Below are positions 26,441 through 37,449 of a stretch of 64,000 bases of DNA, in pieces; the stretch's first letter is position 1; each line of letters opens with the position of its first letter. The stretch comes from Planctomycetota bacterium (GTDB taxonomy: Bacteria > Planctomycetota > UBA1135): positions 61,205-125,204 of the forward strand of contig PAHY01000064.1 of the NCBI GenBank assembly GCA_002705055.1. The letters run 5' to 3'. Under the pieces are notes generated by a model that made no database searches, had not been told where the DNA came from, and was given only the letters and a program-made list of their open reading frames with translations. A program made the position numbers and the translations under genes.

Positions 26441-27351
26441 CGATGGGTACTGCGATGATACGCCCCGCCCGCACCGCGCTGAATGAGCCCGTCCAGCTCG
26501 AGGCGGCCGAGCAGGACCTGCAGTTCGGTGGCAGGAAGACGAGAAGCGCGGAGCAGCTCGTCGAAGGACAGGGCCTGATGGCGCAGCAGATGGAGAAGCT
26601 GCTGACGCGGCGTGCTGGGGGCGGAAGCGGGCTCGTGGGCGGCTTCGAGCTGGAGCCCGAGGAACTGCGCCACATCCTGTGCAGACTCGACGAGAAGGGC
26701 GCCTTCGCGCAGGAGCCGATGGGGCCCGGCGCTGCGCGGATCGCCGGGGGGTCCGGGGACGGCGGCAATCTCGCGACCGAGCTCGAGGGCCCAGCTGACG
26801 GTGTTCATCGTGCCGGATCGCTGACCGGCCTGCACCACCAGGACGAGTTGAGAGAAGGCCGCGATCAGCCGATTGCGCTGCAGGAAGTGGTGCCGCAGTG
26901 GAGCCATCTCTGCGGCGAACTCGCTGACCACGGCGCCGGAGCCCTGGGCGAGCGCGCAGAGCAGATCGAGTGCATCGTGCGGATAGGGGCGCGCAAGGCC
27001 TGAACCCAGGACCGCGAGCACCCGCCCGCCGGCCTGTTGCGCGCCGCGCATCGCTGCCTGGTCGATGCCGCGGGCCGCCCCGGAGACTAGCTGGATTCCG
27101 GCGTCGGCGAGTTGGGCGCCGAGCCGAAAAGCGAAGCGACGCCCGGCAGGGGTGCAGGCGCGTGCCCCGATGACCGCCACCGTGGGCACTTGCGGTGCCA
27201 CCGGAAGCAGCTTGCCGCGGACGTGCAGCACCGGGGGAGCCTGAAAGCCCTGGATGGCCGACTGTGCCTGCAACAGGACCGGCGGATAGCCCGCATCCTC
27301 TTGCTTATGAGCCACGCACGGGATGGCCCCCCAGCAGTCTTCCCACCGCAC
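26437..27351 (-). CDS. dprA: DNA-processing protein DprA
   Basis: 304 aa from a GTG. The Rossmann-like core is complete: VAVIGARACTPAGRRFA, SGAARGIDQAAMRGA, VLGSGLARPYP and RNRLIAAFSQLVLVVQAG. A C-terminal winged helix (SFDELLRASRLPATELQVLL) is present. The N-terminal SAM-like domain of many DprA proteins is absent or reduced. DprA loads RecA on incoming single-stranded DNA in natural transformation. A ComEA-like HhH gene lies elsewhere in the window. Confidence 0.9.
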   Translation of the reverse strand: MRWEDCWGAIPCVAHKQEDAGYPPVLLQAQSAIQGFQAPPVLHVRGKLLPVAPQVPTVAVIGARACTPAGRRFAFRLGAQLADAGIQLVSGAARGIDQAAMRGAQQAGGRVLAVLGSGLARPYPHDALDLLCALAQGSGAVVSEFAAEMAPLRHHFLQRNRLIAAFSQLVLVVQAGQRSGTMNTVSWALELGREIAAVPGPPGDPRSAGPHRLLREGALLVESAQDVAQFLGLQLEAAHEPASAPSTPRQQLLHLLRHQALSFDELLRASRLPATELQVLLGRLELDGLIQRGAGGAYHRSTHR

Positions 27352-27391
27352 ACCTGGAAGACGGGGACACCCGCCCGAGGTGACAGCTTCT

Positions 27392-27967
27392 TTACTTCAC
27401 TTCCAGCTCGCGGACCGCAGCCAGGAAGGCCTCCGCCTGTTCGCCCAGCTCCGCGTGCGGGCCCACGGCCTTGACGTAGAGCGGCCCCTTCGGGCTGTCG
27501 ACGATTGCGCCGAGCAAGGTCCAGTCCTGGCGCGGCTCACCGCCACCGACCTGACGCACATCGGTCAGAATGCCGCGCACGCGCACGAAGGTGAAGGGGT
27601 GCTTGCCATCCGTGTGCGGCTTGATCTCCCCGTCCTGCGCCGGCGAACCTCCTTCCGTCTGCCACTGGCCCAGCCAGCGATCCAGGTTCATTGCGATCGT
27701 TTCCTTGGACGGACCCAGCCACGAGATCGTGGCAACGCCGCCACCCGGAAGATCCCAGGCTGCAAGCTGGAAGCTCATCGTGGTCGCCTTCTCTTGCCAG
27801 CCTTCCAGACCAGCCATGTTGATGACCGGAGGCTCAACTTGCTCGGGCTCCGTCTCGGCGGCCGAGGATTCCTGCGATGCCTGACGCAGGCCGACATCCG
27901 GATCCGGCGCCTTCATGCAGGCGAGGGTCAGGCCGAAGACCAGAACGGGGGCGAAGAAGCGCAGCAT
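27392..27967 (-). CDS. small predicted lipoprotein
   Basis: 191 aa. MLRFFAPVLVFGLTLACMKAP is a lipoprotein signal with Cys at about residue 17. After a Ser/Glu-rich linker the body is beta-rich, with MSFQLAAWDLPGGGVATISWLG and a C-terminal GPHAELGEQAEAFLAAVREL helix. I do not recognise the family. Divergent from the MATE gene by 26 nt. Confidence 0.65.
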   Translation of the reverse strand: MLRFFAPVLVFGLTLACMKAPDPDVGLRQASQESSAAETEPEQVEPPVINMAGLEGWQEKATTMSFQLAAWDLPGGGVATISWLGPSKETIAMNLDRWLGQWQTEGGSPAQDGEIKPHTDGKHPFTFVRVRGILTDVRQVGGGEPRQDWTLLGAIVDSPKGPLYVKAVGPHAELGEQAEAFLAAVRELEVK

Positions 27968-27993
27968 GACCCGAGATCATAAGATGCCGCGCG

Positions 27994-29384
27994 GTGAAGT
28001 CGGCCACCATCCTGCGACTCACGGGGCCCTTGGTGGTCTCGTTCTGGCTGCGTTCGGCCTTCGCCTGGGTCGACACCTTCTTCGCCGCCGAGCTTGAGGA
28101 CCTCGAACAAGTTCCGGGCCTGGGGGATGCCTCGATCGCGGCCATTGGCCTGGCGCTCCCCTTCGAGTTCCTGACCATCGCCTGCTGGGTCGGCTCTTCG
28201 AATGGGCTGACGACCCGCCTGGCCGCGGCCATGGGCGCCGGCGAATCCGATCGCGTCGCTCAGCTGAAGAGCGCTTCCGTGCGGATCATTTGGGTGCTCT
28301 GCGCGGCCTTTCTGGCGATGGCCGCGGCCATCTGGTGGCTGTCGCCGCACGTGCTGGAAGACCCGCTGCTGGCCCGTCAGTTTCAGCTCTACGGCACGAT
28401 CCTGATCGGCGGCTCAGCGCTGACCTCTTTCTGGGCGATCCTGCCCGACTCGATCGTCAAGGCCCACCAGGACACGCGCGGCACCATGTGGGCCGGACTG
28501 CTGTCCACCTTCACCAACGTGATCATGAACACGATCTTCGTGTTCGTGTTCGGCTGGGGCATCATCGGGATCGCGGCATCGACGGTGCTCAGCCGGGTCT
28601 TCTCGCTGGCCTACGCCTGGCAGCGCGCGGCAGGGCACGAACGCCGCCGGCTGGAAGAATGCGCCGCGCCGCGCCCTGGCCGCTTCGAACAGCCGGTCCG
28701 CGCCATCCTGGCGCTCGCGATCCCCGGCGCGCTGACCTACCTGCTGATGTCGGTCGAGTCGCTGGCGGTGCTGGGGCTGATCGCCAACCTTCCGCCCGCC
28801 GAGCAGGCGGTCTCGCTGCTGGCTGCCTGGTCGATCTTCGACCGCGCCCTGCGCTTCCTGCTGATGCCGGGCATCGCCTGCAGCGTGGCGCTGCTGCCGC
28901 TGGTCGCGCGCGACAGCGGCAAAGGTGACTTCGAGCAGATCCAACTCGAGCTGCGCACCGCGGAACGGGCGGGCTGGATCTACTCGCTGGCGATCGTCCT
29001 GCCGATGGTGCTGCTGGGCGGGCCGTGGCTTGCCCAGGTCCTGTCTGATACGCCGGAAACGCGGCAGTTCGCGCGCGATGGGATGCCCTGGGTCTTCCTG
29101 GGAGTGCTGGTCTCGATTCCCTTCTTCCTGGCCCGCTCGACCTTCGACGGTCTGCAGCGCCCGCGGCCCGGCCTGATCGCCTCGACGATCCGCGCCTTCC
29201 TGCTGTTCATCCCCGGGATGGCGGTGGGCTACACCGTCGCGGTGGCCGCGGGCTTCAGCCCGATGCACGGCCTCGGCGCCGGTGCCTGCTTCGGGCTGCT
29301 GGGCGGCAGTCTGCTGATCCGGAATTGGATCGGCCGCCAGCTTGGCGAGCTGGCGGCCGAACAGAATCCGCGCGAAGCGGTGGT

Positions 29385-29388
<4 letters not shown>
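27994..29388 (+). CDS. MATE-family efflux transporter
   Basis: 464 aa from a GTG. About twelve hydrophobic segments in two similar halves, beginning LTGPLVVSFWLRSAFAWVDTFF as in MATE exporters, with GLTTRLAAAMGAGE in the first half. It probably exports a cationic or amphipathic compound by Na+ or H+ antiport. It is convergent with clpC, with a 4-nt end overlap. Substrate unknown. Confidence 0.85.
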
Positions 29389-31931
<2,543 letters not shown>

Positions 31932-32019
31932 GGATGCGTGATCTCCGGCGATCTATCGGATTTTCCGTCGGGTTGAGTTGAACGAATGCCGTGTTGGCTG
32001 ATGCCGGGAGGAGCCGAAA

Positions 32020-32550
32020 CTAGGCCGGCTCATCCGAATTTTCCAGAGCGGTGTCGAGCTCGCGGATGGCATCCCGCAGGCGCGCTGCGGATTCGTAGTC
32101 CTCGGCGAGGATCGCGGCATCGAGCTCGCCTCGGAGCTGTTCGATGCGGCTCTCCCGGTCGGAGGAGGCGTGCTCGGTGTAGCCGTGGATGCGTTCGAGC
32201 ACTTCCTCGACGAACTCGGAAAAGTGCTCGTAGTCGTGTGGGCAGCCGAAACGACTTGTTTGACGGAAGTCACGTTCGGTCCAACCGCACTCCGGGCAAG
32301 GCTCGGATGTTGTATCCGGGGAGGCCTGCTCGGGTGTGGACTGCTGGAACGGAGCCAGCAGGCTCTTCGAGAGCTTCTGGACGATCTCGGGATAGTTCTG
32401 GCCGCTGGGGGCAGCCATGTGCAGGCCCTTGGCCTGCGCGCACTGGGCGCAGAGGTGCTCTTCGCGAACATTCGGTTGACCGCCCGCCAAGTACTCGATT
32501 TGTACCTGGTGGACCGTCGCGTCGAACTTCTGACAGGATTCGCAGAGCAT
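32020..32550 (-). CDS. mcsA: McsA-like Zn-finger/UVR-motif protein
   Basis: 176 aa. Two Cys pairs begin the protein (MLCESCQKF, LCAQCAQAKG), and further Cys occur in EPCPECGW and RFGCPHDY, forming zinc-binding sites. The C-terminal UVR motif reads LRGELDAAILAEDYESAARLRDAIREL. McsA in Firmicutes works with the arginine kinase McsB and ClpC. Here clpC follows directly but no mcsB lies between them or nearby. Confidence 0.88.
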   Translation of the reverse strand: MLCESCQKFDATVHQVQIEYLAGGQPNVREEHLCAQCAQAKGLHMAAPSGQNYPEIVQKLSKSLLAPFQQSTPEQASPDTTSEPCPECGWTERDFRQTSRFGCPHDYEHFSEFVEEVLERIHGYTEHASSDRESRIEQLRGELDAAILAEDYESAARLRDAIRELDTALENSDEPA

Positions 32551-32568
32551 CGTTTTCCCCCTCGATGT

Positions 32569-33960
32569 TTAGTACGTCCCCGCAGCGGCGTCACCAGGAC
32601 TCTTTTTGCCTGAGCCCGCAAAGCGAGCGCAGAAATCCTGGAACAGTCGTGCTCGGTCGCGGAAGTTGCGGAACTCGTCGAAGGATGCGAACGACGGCGA
32701 GAACAGCAGAGTTCCTCCCGCGGCGGGCAATTCTGCCAGGGCGGCGTGGACGGCGTCAGCGCAGTTCGCGTGAATCCGCACCGAAGTCGAGGAGGAGGGC
32801 AGGGCGGCGGCGATCCGCTCTCCGCCGGCTCCGAACAGGTGGACCTGCTGGCAGCGCGCGAGCGAAGCGGGCAAGTCCAGCAAGGGCAAGCCTTTGTCGT
32901 ATCCGCCGACGAGCACGCTGAGCGCGGCCGTTTGCGGGAGCAGGCTCTCAATCGCGGCCTGGGTCGGCTCCGGATGGGTCGCGATGCCGTTGTCGATGAA
33001 GCGGAATCCGGCCGGTGCCGGGAGCTCCTCGAGCCGGTGAGGGAGGCCGCGGAAGCCCCGCATGGCCGCTCCCAGCTCGGATTCCGGCAATCCAAACTCC
33101 TGCGCAGCCCGTGCAGCGAGCAGCAGAGAAGGAAGTCGGTAATCCTCGTGCCAGGGCAGATCGGCCTCGTCGGCGCCCCAGCGCGCGAGGTTCAGATCGC
33201 CGGAGCCCCAGCGTTCTACCCGCCCGCGCGCGGCCGCTGCGAAGGCGTCGAGCGAGGCTTCGTCGCGGGGGAAGAGCGCCAGGCCCTGCTCATTCTGGAA
33301 CTCCAGCAGGCGCCGCTTGGCCGCGGCGTAGTGCTCCATGTCGCCGTGCCGGTCGAGGTGGTCCGGGCGCAGGCAGGTGAACAGCGCGACCTGCGGCCAG
33401 CCCTGCGGGGCATCCAGCCGCTCCAGCTGAAAGCTCGACAGCTCGACGATGAGCCGATCCTGCGGCGTCAGCCCTTCGACGGCTTCCAGCAGCGATCCGC
33501 CGACGTTGCCGCTGAGCACCGTCCGCCCGGGCAGGCTGCGCAGCAGGTGGTGGAGCAGGCTGGCGGTGCTGGACTTGCCGTGCGTGCCGGTGATGGCCAC
33601 CGCGGGGACCTGAGCGGCCAACCGCAACGCGAGATTGACCTGGGTGGTCAGCTGGCAGCCCTGATCGCGCGCGACCTGCAGCCAGGATGCACCCTGCGGC
33701 ACGGCCGGATTGACGACCACGACTTCGGCGCGCTCAAACAGCTCGGGGGAATGGCCGCCGAAGGCCGGCCGGTACTCGATCCCCTCGAGCTCTTGAATCG
33801 ACTCGCTGAGCTGCTCTTCCGGACGCAGATCGGTGATCGTGAGCCGGGCTCCGCGGCGCGCCAGCGCGCGGGCGCAACCAGCACCGCCTCCAAACGCTCC
33901 GAGACCCAGGAGCAGGACTTCGCGGCCTGCCAGCTCGTCCGGGTGGGGGGTGCGCTGCAC
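32569..33960 (-). CDS. murD: UDP-N-acetylmuramoylalanine--D-glutamate ligase
   Basis: 463 aa from a GTG. The N-terminal Rossmann part (VLLLGLGAFGGGAGCARALARRG), the ATP-binding loop AITGTHGKSSTASLL and a C-terminal FIDNGIATHPEPTQAA block are the Mur ligase features expected. It adds D-Glu to UDP-MurNAc-L-Ala in peptidoglycan synthesis. It is not in a dcw cluster here but 18 nt upstream of mcsA. Confidence 0.93.
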   Translation of the reverse strand: MQRTPHPDELAGREVLLLGLGAFGGGAGCARALARRGARLTITDLRPEEQLSESIQELEGIEYRPAFGGHSPELFERAEVVVVNPAVPQGASWLQVARDQGCQLTTQVNLALRLAAQVPAVAITGTHGKSSTASLLHHLLRSLPGRTVLSGNVGGSLLEAVEGLTPQDRLIVELSSFQLERLDAPQGWPQVALFTCLRPDHLDRHGDMEHYAAAKRRLLEFQNEQGLALFPRDEASLDAFAAAARGRVERWGSGDLNLARWGADEADLPWHEDYRLPSLLLAARAAQEFGLPESELGAAMRGFRGLPHRLEELPAPAGFRFIDNGIATHPEPTQAAIESLLPQTAALSVLVGGYDKGLPLLDLPASLARCQQVHLFGAGGERIAAALPSSSTSVRIHANCADAVHAALAELPAAGGTLLFSPSFASFDEFRNFRDRARLFQDFCARFAGSGKKSPGDAAAGTY

Positions 33961-33987
33961 TCTGGGCTTGCCGCTCGGTGCTGGAAG

Positions 33988-34079
33988 TGGCGGAGAGAGA
34001 GGGATTCGAACCCTCGGAGCCCCATGAAGGACTCAACAGCTTAGCAAGCTGCCGCATTCGGCCACTCTGCCATCTCTCC
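33988..34079 (-). tRNA. tRNA-Ser (anticodon GCT)
   Basis: Acceptor stem GGAGAGA pairs with TCTCTCC, discriminator G, and CCA is encoded at 33988-33990. The T arm reads GGGTTCGAATCCC. The anticodon stem-loop GCAGC-TTGCTAA-GCTGT gives anticodon GCT, decoding AGC/AGU. A long variable arm follows, as in class II tRNA-Ser. Confidence 0.95.
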
Positions 34080-34153
34080 GCAGCCAACAGCGGCGAGAGA
34101 GTGTATCCCCGCGTTCCGGGCATGGGAAGGGCGAGCCTGGAAGGGCGGGAGAG

Positions 34154-34242
34154 TGGCGGAGAGGGAGGGATTCGAACCCTCGGCACCTTGCGATGCGCTG
34201 GTTTTCAAAACCAGTCCGTTCGGCCAACTCCGGCACCTCTCC
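34154..34242 (-). tRNA. tRNA-Ser (anticodon TGA)
   Basis: Acceptor stem GGAGAGG pairs with CCTCTCC, discriminator G, CCA encoded at 34154-34156. The anticodon loop TTTGAAA gives anticodon TGA, which decodes UCA. The long variable arm identifies serine. It lies 74 nt from tRNA-Ser(GCT). It is not tRNA-Sec: the anticodon would have to be TCA. Confidence 0.95.
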
Positions 34243-34253
34243 GCTGGATGGGC

Positions 34254-34652
34254 CTACTGGGCGGCCCAGACCCGGTCGTGCACGTAAATCGGCGCGGCCG
34301 CCCCGAAGGCGAGCGCGACGGCGTCGCTTGGCCGAGCGTCCAGTTCGTGCACGTGCTCGCCCTGGCGGAGGCGCAGCGTAGCAAAGTAGGTGCCTTCCTG
34401 GAGATCCCGGATCTCGACCTCTTCCACGGCGCCGCCCAGCGTCTGCAGGATCGTCTGGGCGAGGTCGTGGGTGAGCGGGCGCGGGGTCTCGACCTGGCGA
34501 ACCCGGGCGGAGATCACCTTGGCCACGTCGCGGCCGATCATCATGGTCAGGGTGCGCGGCGGGTCGCCATCGACTTCGCGCAGTTCGAGCAGCTGCGCGT
34601 CGTGCTCGGTGGTGGTGACGACCTGACTGAGGCGGACCTCGGACCTCGACAT
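34254..34652 (-). CDS. bifunctional nuclease family protein (DUF151)
   Basis: 132 aa from the ATG at 34652. The core fits the BFN/DUF151 domain: LTMMIGRDVAKVI, RPLTHDLAQTILQTLGG and the hallmark LDARPSDAVALAFGAAAPIYV. Such proteins have reported RNase and DNase activity in plants and occur widely in bacteria with little known about their role. It sits between tRNA-Ser genes and the divergent methyltransferase gene. Confidence 0.88.
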   Translation of the reverse strand: MSRSEVRLSQVVTTTEHDAQLLELREVDGDPPRTLTMMIGRDVAKVISARVRQVETPRPLTHDLAQTILQTLGGAVEEVEIRDLQEGTYFATLRLRQGEHVHELDARPSDAVALAFGAAAPIYVHDRVWAAQ

Positions 34653-34674
34653 GCAGACAGAGTACCCTGGCGGC

Positions 34675-35178
34675 ATGCAGCCCGCTTTCGTCGACGTGCT
34701 GGCCTGTGCTTGGGGCACGACGCGCTTCTCCTTTGCCGCGGACGGACGCCTGATCGAGGTGTCGATTCGCTCGGGGGAGCAGCCCGGCCAGCGCGGCCGT
34801 CGGCCCGCCGGCGCGCCCAGCAAGGCCGCCCTGAAAGCCTGGTTGCGCGACTACGAACAGGGCGGCGGCGCTCCCTTCCCCGGCCCCTGGGATGTGCCCG
34901 GTGCGAGCGCCTTTCGCCAGGCGGTGTACCGCGCCGTCGCGGCGATTCCTCCGGGAGAAACCCAGAGCTACGGCGAGATCGCCGCGACGGCGGGCTCGCC
35001 GGGCGCCTCCCGCGCGGTGGGCACGGCGATGGGCGAGAATCCACTTCCGCTCGTCGTCCCCTGACACCGGGTCTTGGCCGCCGGTCGGCGGCTGGGGGGA
35101 TTCACCGGCGGACTCGCGCTGAAGCGCAAGCTCCTGGCCTGTGAGCTTCAGGACCCGAGCCAGGTGCCGGTCAAGTAG
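34675..35178 (+). CDS. ogt: methylated-DNA-protein cysteine methyltransferase with Sec (TGA) at the active site
   Basis: 167 aa if the TGA at 35062-35064 is read as selenocysteine. Family features before it are intact: FRQAVYRAVAAIPPGETQSYGEIAA and SRAVGTAMGENPLPLVVP. The invariant active-site PCHRV then reads P-TGA-HRV, and homology continues in frame with LGGFTGGLALKRKLLACE to a TAG at 35176. A hairpin with a GGTC loop follows (see 35077). The protein normally accepts an alkyl group from O6-alkylguanine on this residue, irreversibly. The ORF track stops at the TGA. A nonsense mutation or base-call error (TGC to TGA) is the alternative. The 3' end overlaps the convergent HupE-like gene by 31 nt. 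Confidence 0.82.
35077..35092 (+). promoter_or_regulatory. candidate bacterial SECIS hairpin of the methyltransferase gene
   Basis: GCCGCC-GGTC-GGCGGC forms a perfect 6-bp stem with a GGTC loop; weaker G-U pairs extend it outward. The loop starts 18 nt after the TGA. From memory, the E. coli fdhF SECIS has the same GGTC loop and the same 18-nt spacing. The bulged U of fdhF is not obvious here. Confidence 0.7.
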
Positions 35179-36431
35179 AGCGCGGCCAGCGCCAGGCTGC
35201 CGCCCACCTGCGGGGCGAGCGGGCGCTCCTGCGGGTCCATTCTGCGTCTCGCCCAGATCGCCAGGACGATGGCGAGCAACAGGGTGCCCGGCAGCGCCGC
35301 GAAAGCCTCGGGAAGGAAGCCGAGGCCGGGCAGGTCTTCAGTGCGATGGCTGTAACTGTCGAGGGCCCGTCCGAACAGCACCAGCGCGAGCCCGCCCAGC
35401 AGCAGGCCCGCGGATTGGCGTCCTGCGGCGATGCGCTCCGGGCCCAGCAGGCGGGCCGCGGCCCGCGCCGCCAGCACCACCGGGACGACGAACAGAATCT
35501 GGCCCAGCTCCACTCCGAGGTTGAAGCCCAGCAGCTTGATCGTGACCTGATCCTCCTGCAGCCCCTGCAGCTGCGTGGCGAAGCTCGAGCCGTGCAGGAA
35601 TCCGAACAGGAAGGCGAGGCGCCAGGCGTGAGCCTGCGCGGGGCCGCGATACAGATGCCACCAGAGCGCGCCCGAAATCGAGAAGGCGATGCCCGGTTCG
35701 ACCCAGGCCTGCGGGAAGCGCACGATGTCGAAGGCGCCGAGGGCCAGCGTGATGCTGTGGGACAGCGTGAAGGCGGTCACCGCAGCGAGCAAGGAGCGCA
35801 GGCCCGCCACGCCAAAGAGCAGCGCGGCCAGAAAGGCGACGTGGTCGACCCCGCCCAGGACGTGATCGCGTCCCTTGGCGAAGTAGGTTTGGAAGGGCGG
35901 CGGAGGCGGCGGCGCGTTGGGATCCGGCGGAATCGGAAAGCGCGCCTCGCGCTTGCCCCACATCAGAAACCAGCGCTCGGGCTCCTTGGTTAGGCCGCTG
36001 ACCACCATCGAGACCGTGTGCTCGGGGTTGGCGCCATCAAAGAAATGGTCGAGCCGCACCTCGAGGCTCTGCGGGCGGGTGGGTCGCGGCAGAAAGGCCT
36101 CGACGTACAGCGTGGCTCCCTGCTCCTCGAGCGTGTAGTCAGCGAAGCGCGGCTGCCAAGCCTCGCCGTCGACGCGCAGGGTGAAGCCGGCTTCGAGGTA
36201 CGGGCCGATCCGCGGCCAGGCCTCGGCCGCCTCCTGCGGGGCCATGTTCCAGAGGTCTTCGCCTTCAAAGGCGACCTCGGGCTCCTCCATGATCGTCCGC
36301 GACTGGATCCACCAGCCCATCCACAGCCCGTCGTCGCGCGCCTCGAACTCAAGACGCGAGATCGAGAAGGGGTGCGCGGGCTCGGCGCTCGGGCCGGTGC
36401 CGAGCGTGGCCAGGAGGAGGGCGGCGATCAT
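35148..36431 (-). CDS. HupE/UreJ-family membrane protein
   Basis: 427 aa from the ATG at 36431, where a short signal (MIAALLLATLGTG) begins; the track start lies in the upstream gene. The N-terminal 210 residues form a beta-rich extracytoplasmic domain. The C-terminal part is multipass membrane and starts with GRDHVLGGVDHVAFLAALLFG, the family motif, followed by SHSITLALG and GFLHGSSFA. Relatives accompany nickel hydrogenases and ureases, but no such genes are nearby, so metal transport is only a guess. It is 7 nt downstream of the HD-GYP gene. Confidence 0.82.
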   Translation of the reverse strand: MIAALLLATLGTGPSAEPAHPFSISRLEFEARDDGLWMGWWIQSRTIMEEPEVAFEGEDLWNMAPQEAAEAWPRIGPYLEAGFTLRVDGEAWQPRFADYTLEEQGATLYVEAFLPRPTRPQSLEVRLDHFFDGANPEHTVSMVVSGLTKEPERWFLMWGKREARFPIPPDPNAPPPPPPFQTYFAKGRDHVLGGVDHVAFLAALLFGVAGLRSLLAAVTAFTLSHSITLALGAFDIVRFPQAWVEPGIAFSISGALWWHLYRGPAQAHAWRLAFLFGFLHGSSFATQLQGLQEDQVTIKLLGFNLGVELGQILFVVPVVLAARAAARLLGPERIAAGRQSAGLLLGGLALVLFGRALDSYSHRTEDLPGLGFLPEAFAALPGTLLLAIVLAIWARRRMDPQERPLAPQVGGSLALAALYLTGTWLGS

Positions 36432-36438
36432 GCCGCGC

Positions 36439-37449
36439 CTATTCGTAGCGCGGCATCGGCAGCTCGGGGAGCACCTTCTCGAAGATCGGCACCAGCGAAG
36501 GATCAAACTGCCCGCCGGCGCCCTCGCGGATGATCTCGAGCGCCGCTTCCTTGGACATCGCCTTGCGGTAGGGGCGGGTGGAGCAGACCGCGTCATAGGT
36601 GTCGGCGATCATGATCAACCGCGCGCCCAGCGGGATGTCCGTGCCGGCGATGCCATCCGGGTAGCCGCGACCGTCCCAGCGCTCGTGCTCGTGCCGGACG
36701 ATGGCCAGGACCTCCGGGTACTCGCGCGACAGCGGCTCGAGGATGCGGCAGCCGTATTCGGGGTGGCGCTTGACCTCCTGCCATTCCTCGTCGTCGAGCG
36801 GGCCGTCCTTGTGCAGGATCGTCAGCGGCACGCCGATTTTGCCGATGTCGTGCAGCAGCGCGCCGATCCGAATCTCGCGGATGCCGCGCTTGGTCATGCC
36901 CGGCACGTGGCGCGCCATCATCACCGCGCTCTGCGCGACCTTCTTGGAGTGGTCGCGGGTGTACTGATCCTTCGTCTCGAGCGCATTGATCATCGCCTTC
37001 ACGCTGCGCAGGAAGGTGATCAGCTTTCCCATATTGGCGTCGAGACTGGACTTCTCCTCGGCGAGCTGCCGCGTACGACGTTCGATCGCCGACAGCAGCT
37101 TGCTGGACAGCGTCTGCGGGGTGACCGGCTTGAGCAGGTACTCGTCCGCGCCGTCGTGCATCGACTGCACCGCCGTCTGCACATCCTGCGAGCCGGTCAG
37201 CATCAGGAAGGGCATGCCCGGTTCCATGGTGCGGATGTGGCGCAGCAGTTCGTCACCGTTCATGCCCGGCAGCGAGAGATCCGAGACGATGGCGACGAAG
37301 TCCTCGAGCGCCATCCGGTGCAGCGCCTCGCGGGCATCACGCACCGAAGCGACGCGGAAGCCCGAGCGTTCCAGGCCGCGCTCGACGAGTTCAGCCTGTT
37401 CGAGGTCGTCCTCGACCAGCAGCACGGAAGGGGGAGAGTTCTGGATCAT
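36439..37449 (-). CDS. response regulator with HD-GYP phosphodiesterase domain
   Basis: 336 aa. The receiver domain (1-120) has the acidic pair in LLVEDDLEQAE, the phospho-acceptor Asp in IVSDLSLPGMNG and KPVTP. The HD-GYP domain has ARHVPG, LLHDIGKIGVP (HD), RHPEYG, HHE-equivalent RHEHERWDGRGYPDG (GYP) and DTYDAV. It probably hydrolyses cyclic di-GMP on phosphorylation. No partner kinase is adjacent. Its ATG overlaps the cysE stop. Confidence 0.93.
   Translation of the reverse strand: MIQNSPPSVLLVEDDLEQAELVERGLERSGFRVASVRDAREALHRMALEDFVAIVSDLSLPGMNGDELLRHIRTMEPGMPFLMLTGSQDVQTAVQSMHDGADEYLLKPVTPQTLSSKLLSAIERRTRQLAEEKSSLDANMGKLITFLRSVKAMINALETKDQYTRDHSKKVAQSAVMMARHVPGMTKRGIREIRIGALLHDIGKIGVPLTILHKDGPLDDEEWQEVKRHPEYGCRILEPLSREYPEVLAIVRHEHERWDGRGYPDGIAGTDIPLGARLIMIADTYDAVCSTRPYRKAMSKEAALEIIREGAGGQFDPSLVPIFEKVLPELPMPRYE

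Noticed and set aside
34154-34242. tRNA-Sec candidate because of its TGA-looking anticodon and long variable arm
   Set aside because: Anticodon TGA decodes UCA. tRNA-Sec needs TCA. The arms and lengths fit ordinary tRNA-Ser.
34651-35064. Reading the methyltransferase as a 137-aa truncated protein or pseudogene
   Set aside because: The TGA is exactly at the catalytic Cys, the frame and homology continue without any other damage, and a SECIS-like hairpin follows at the right distance.
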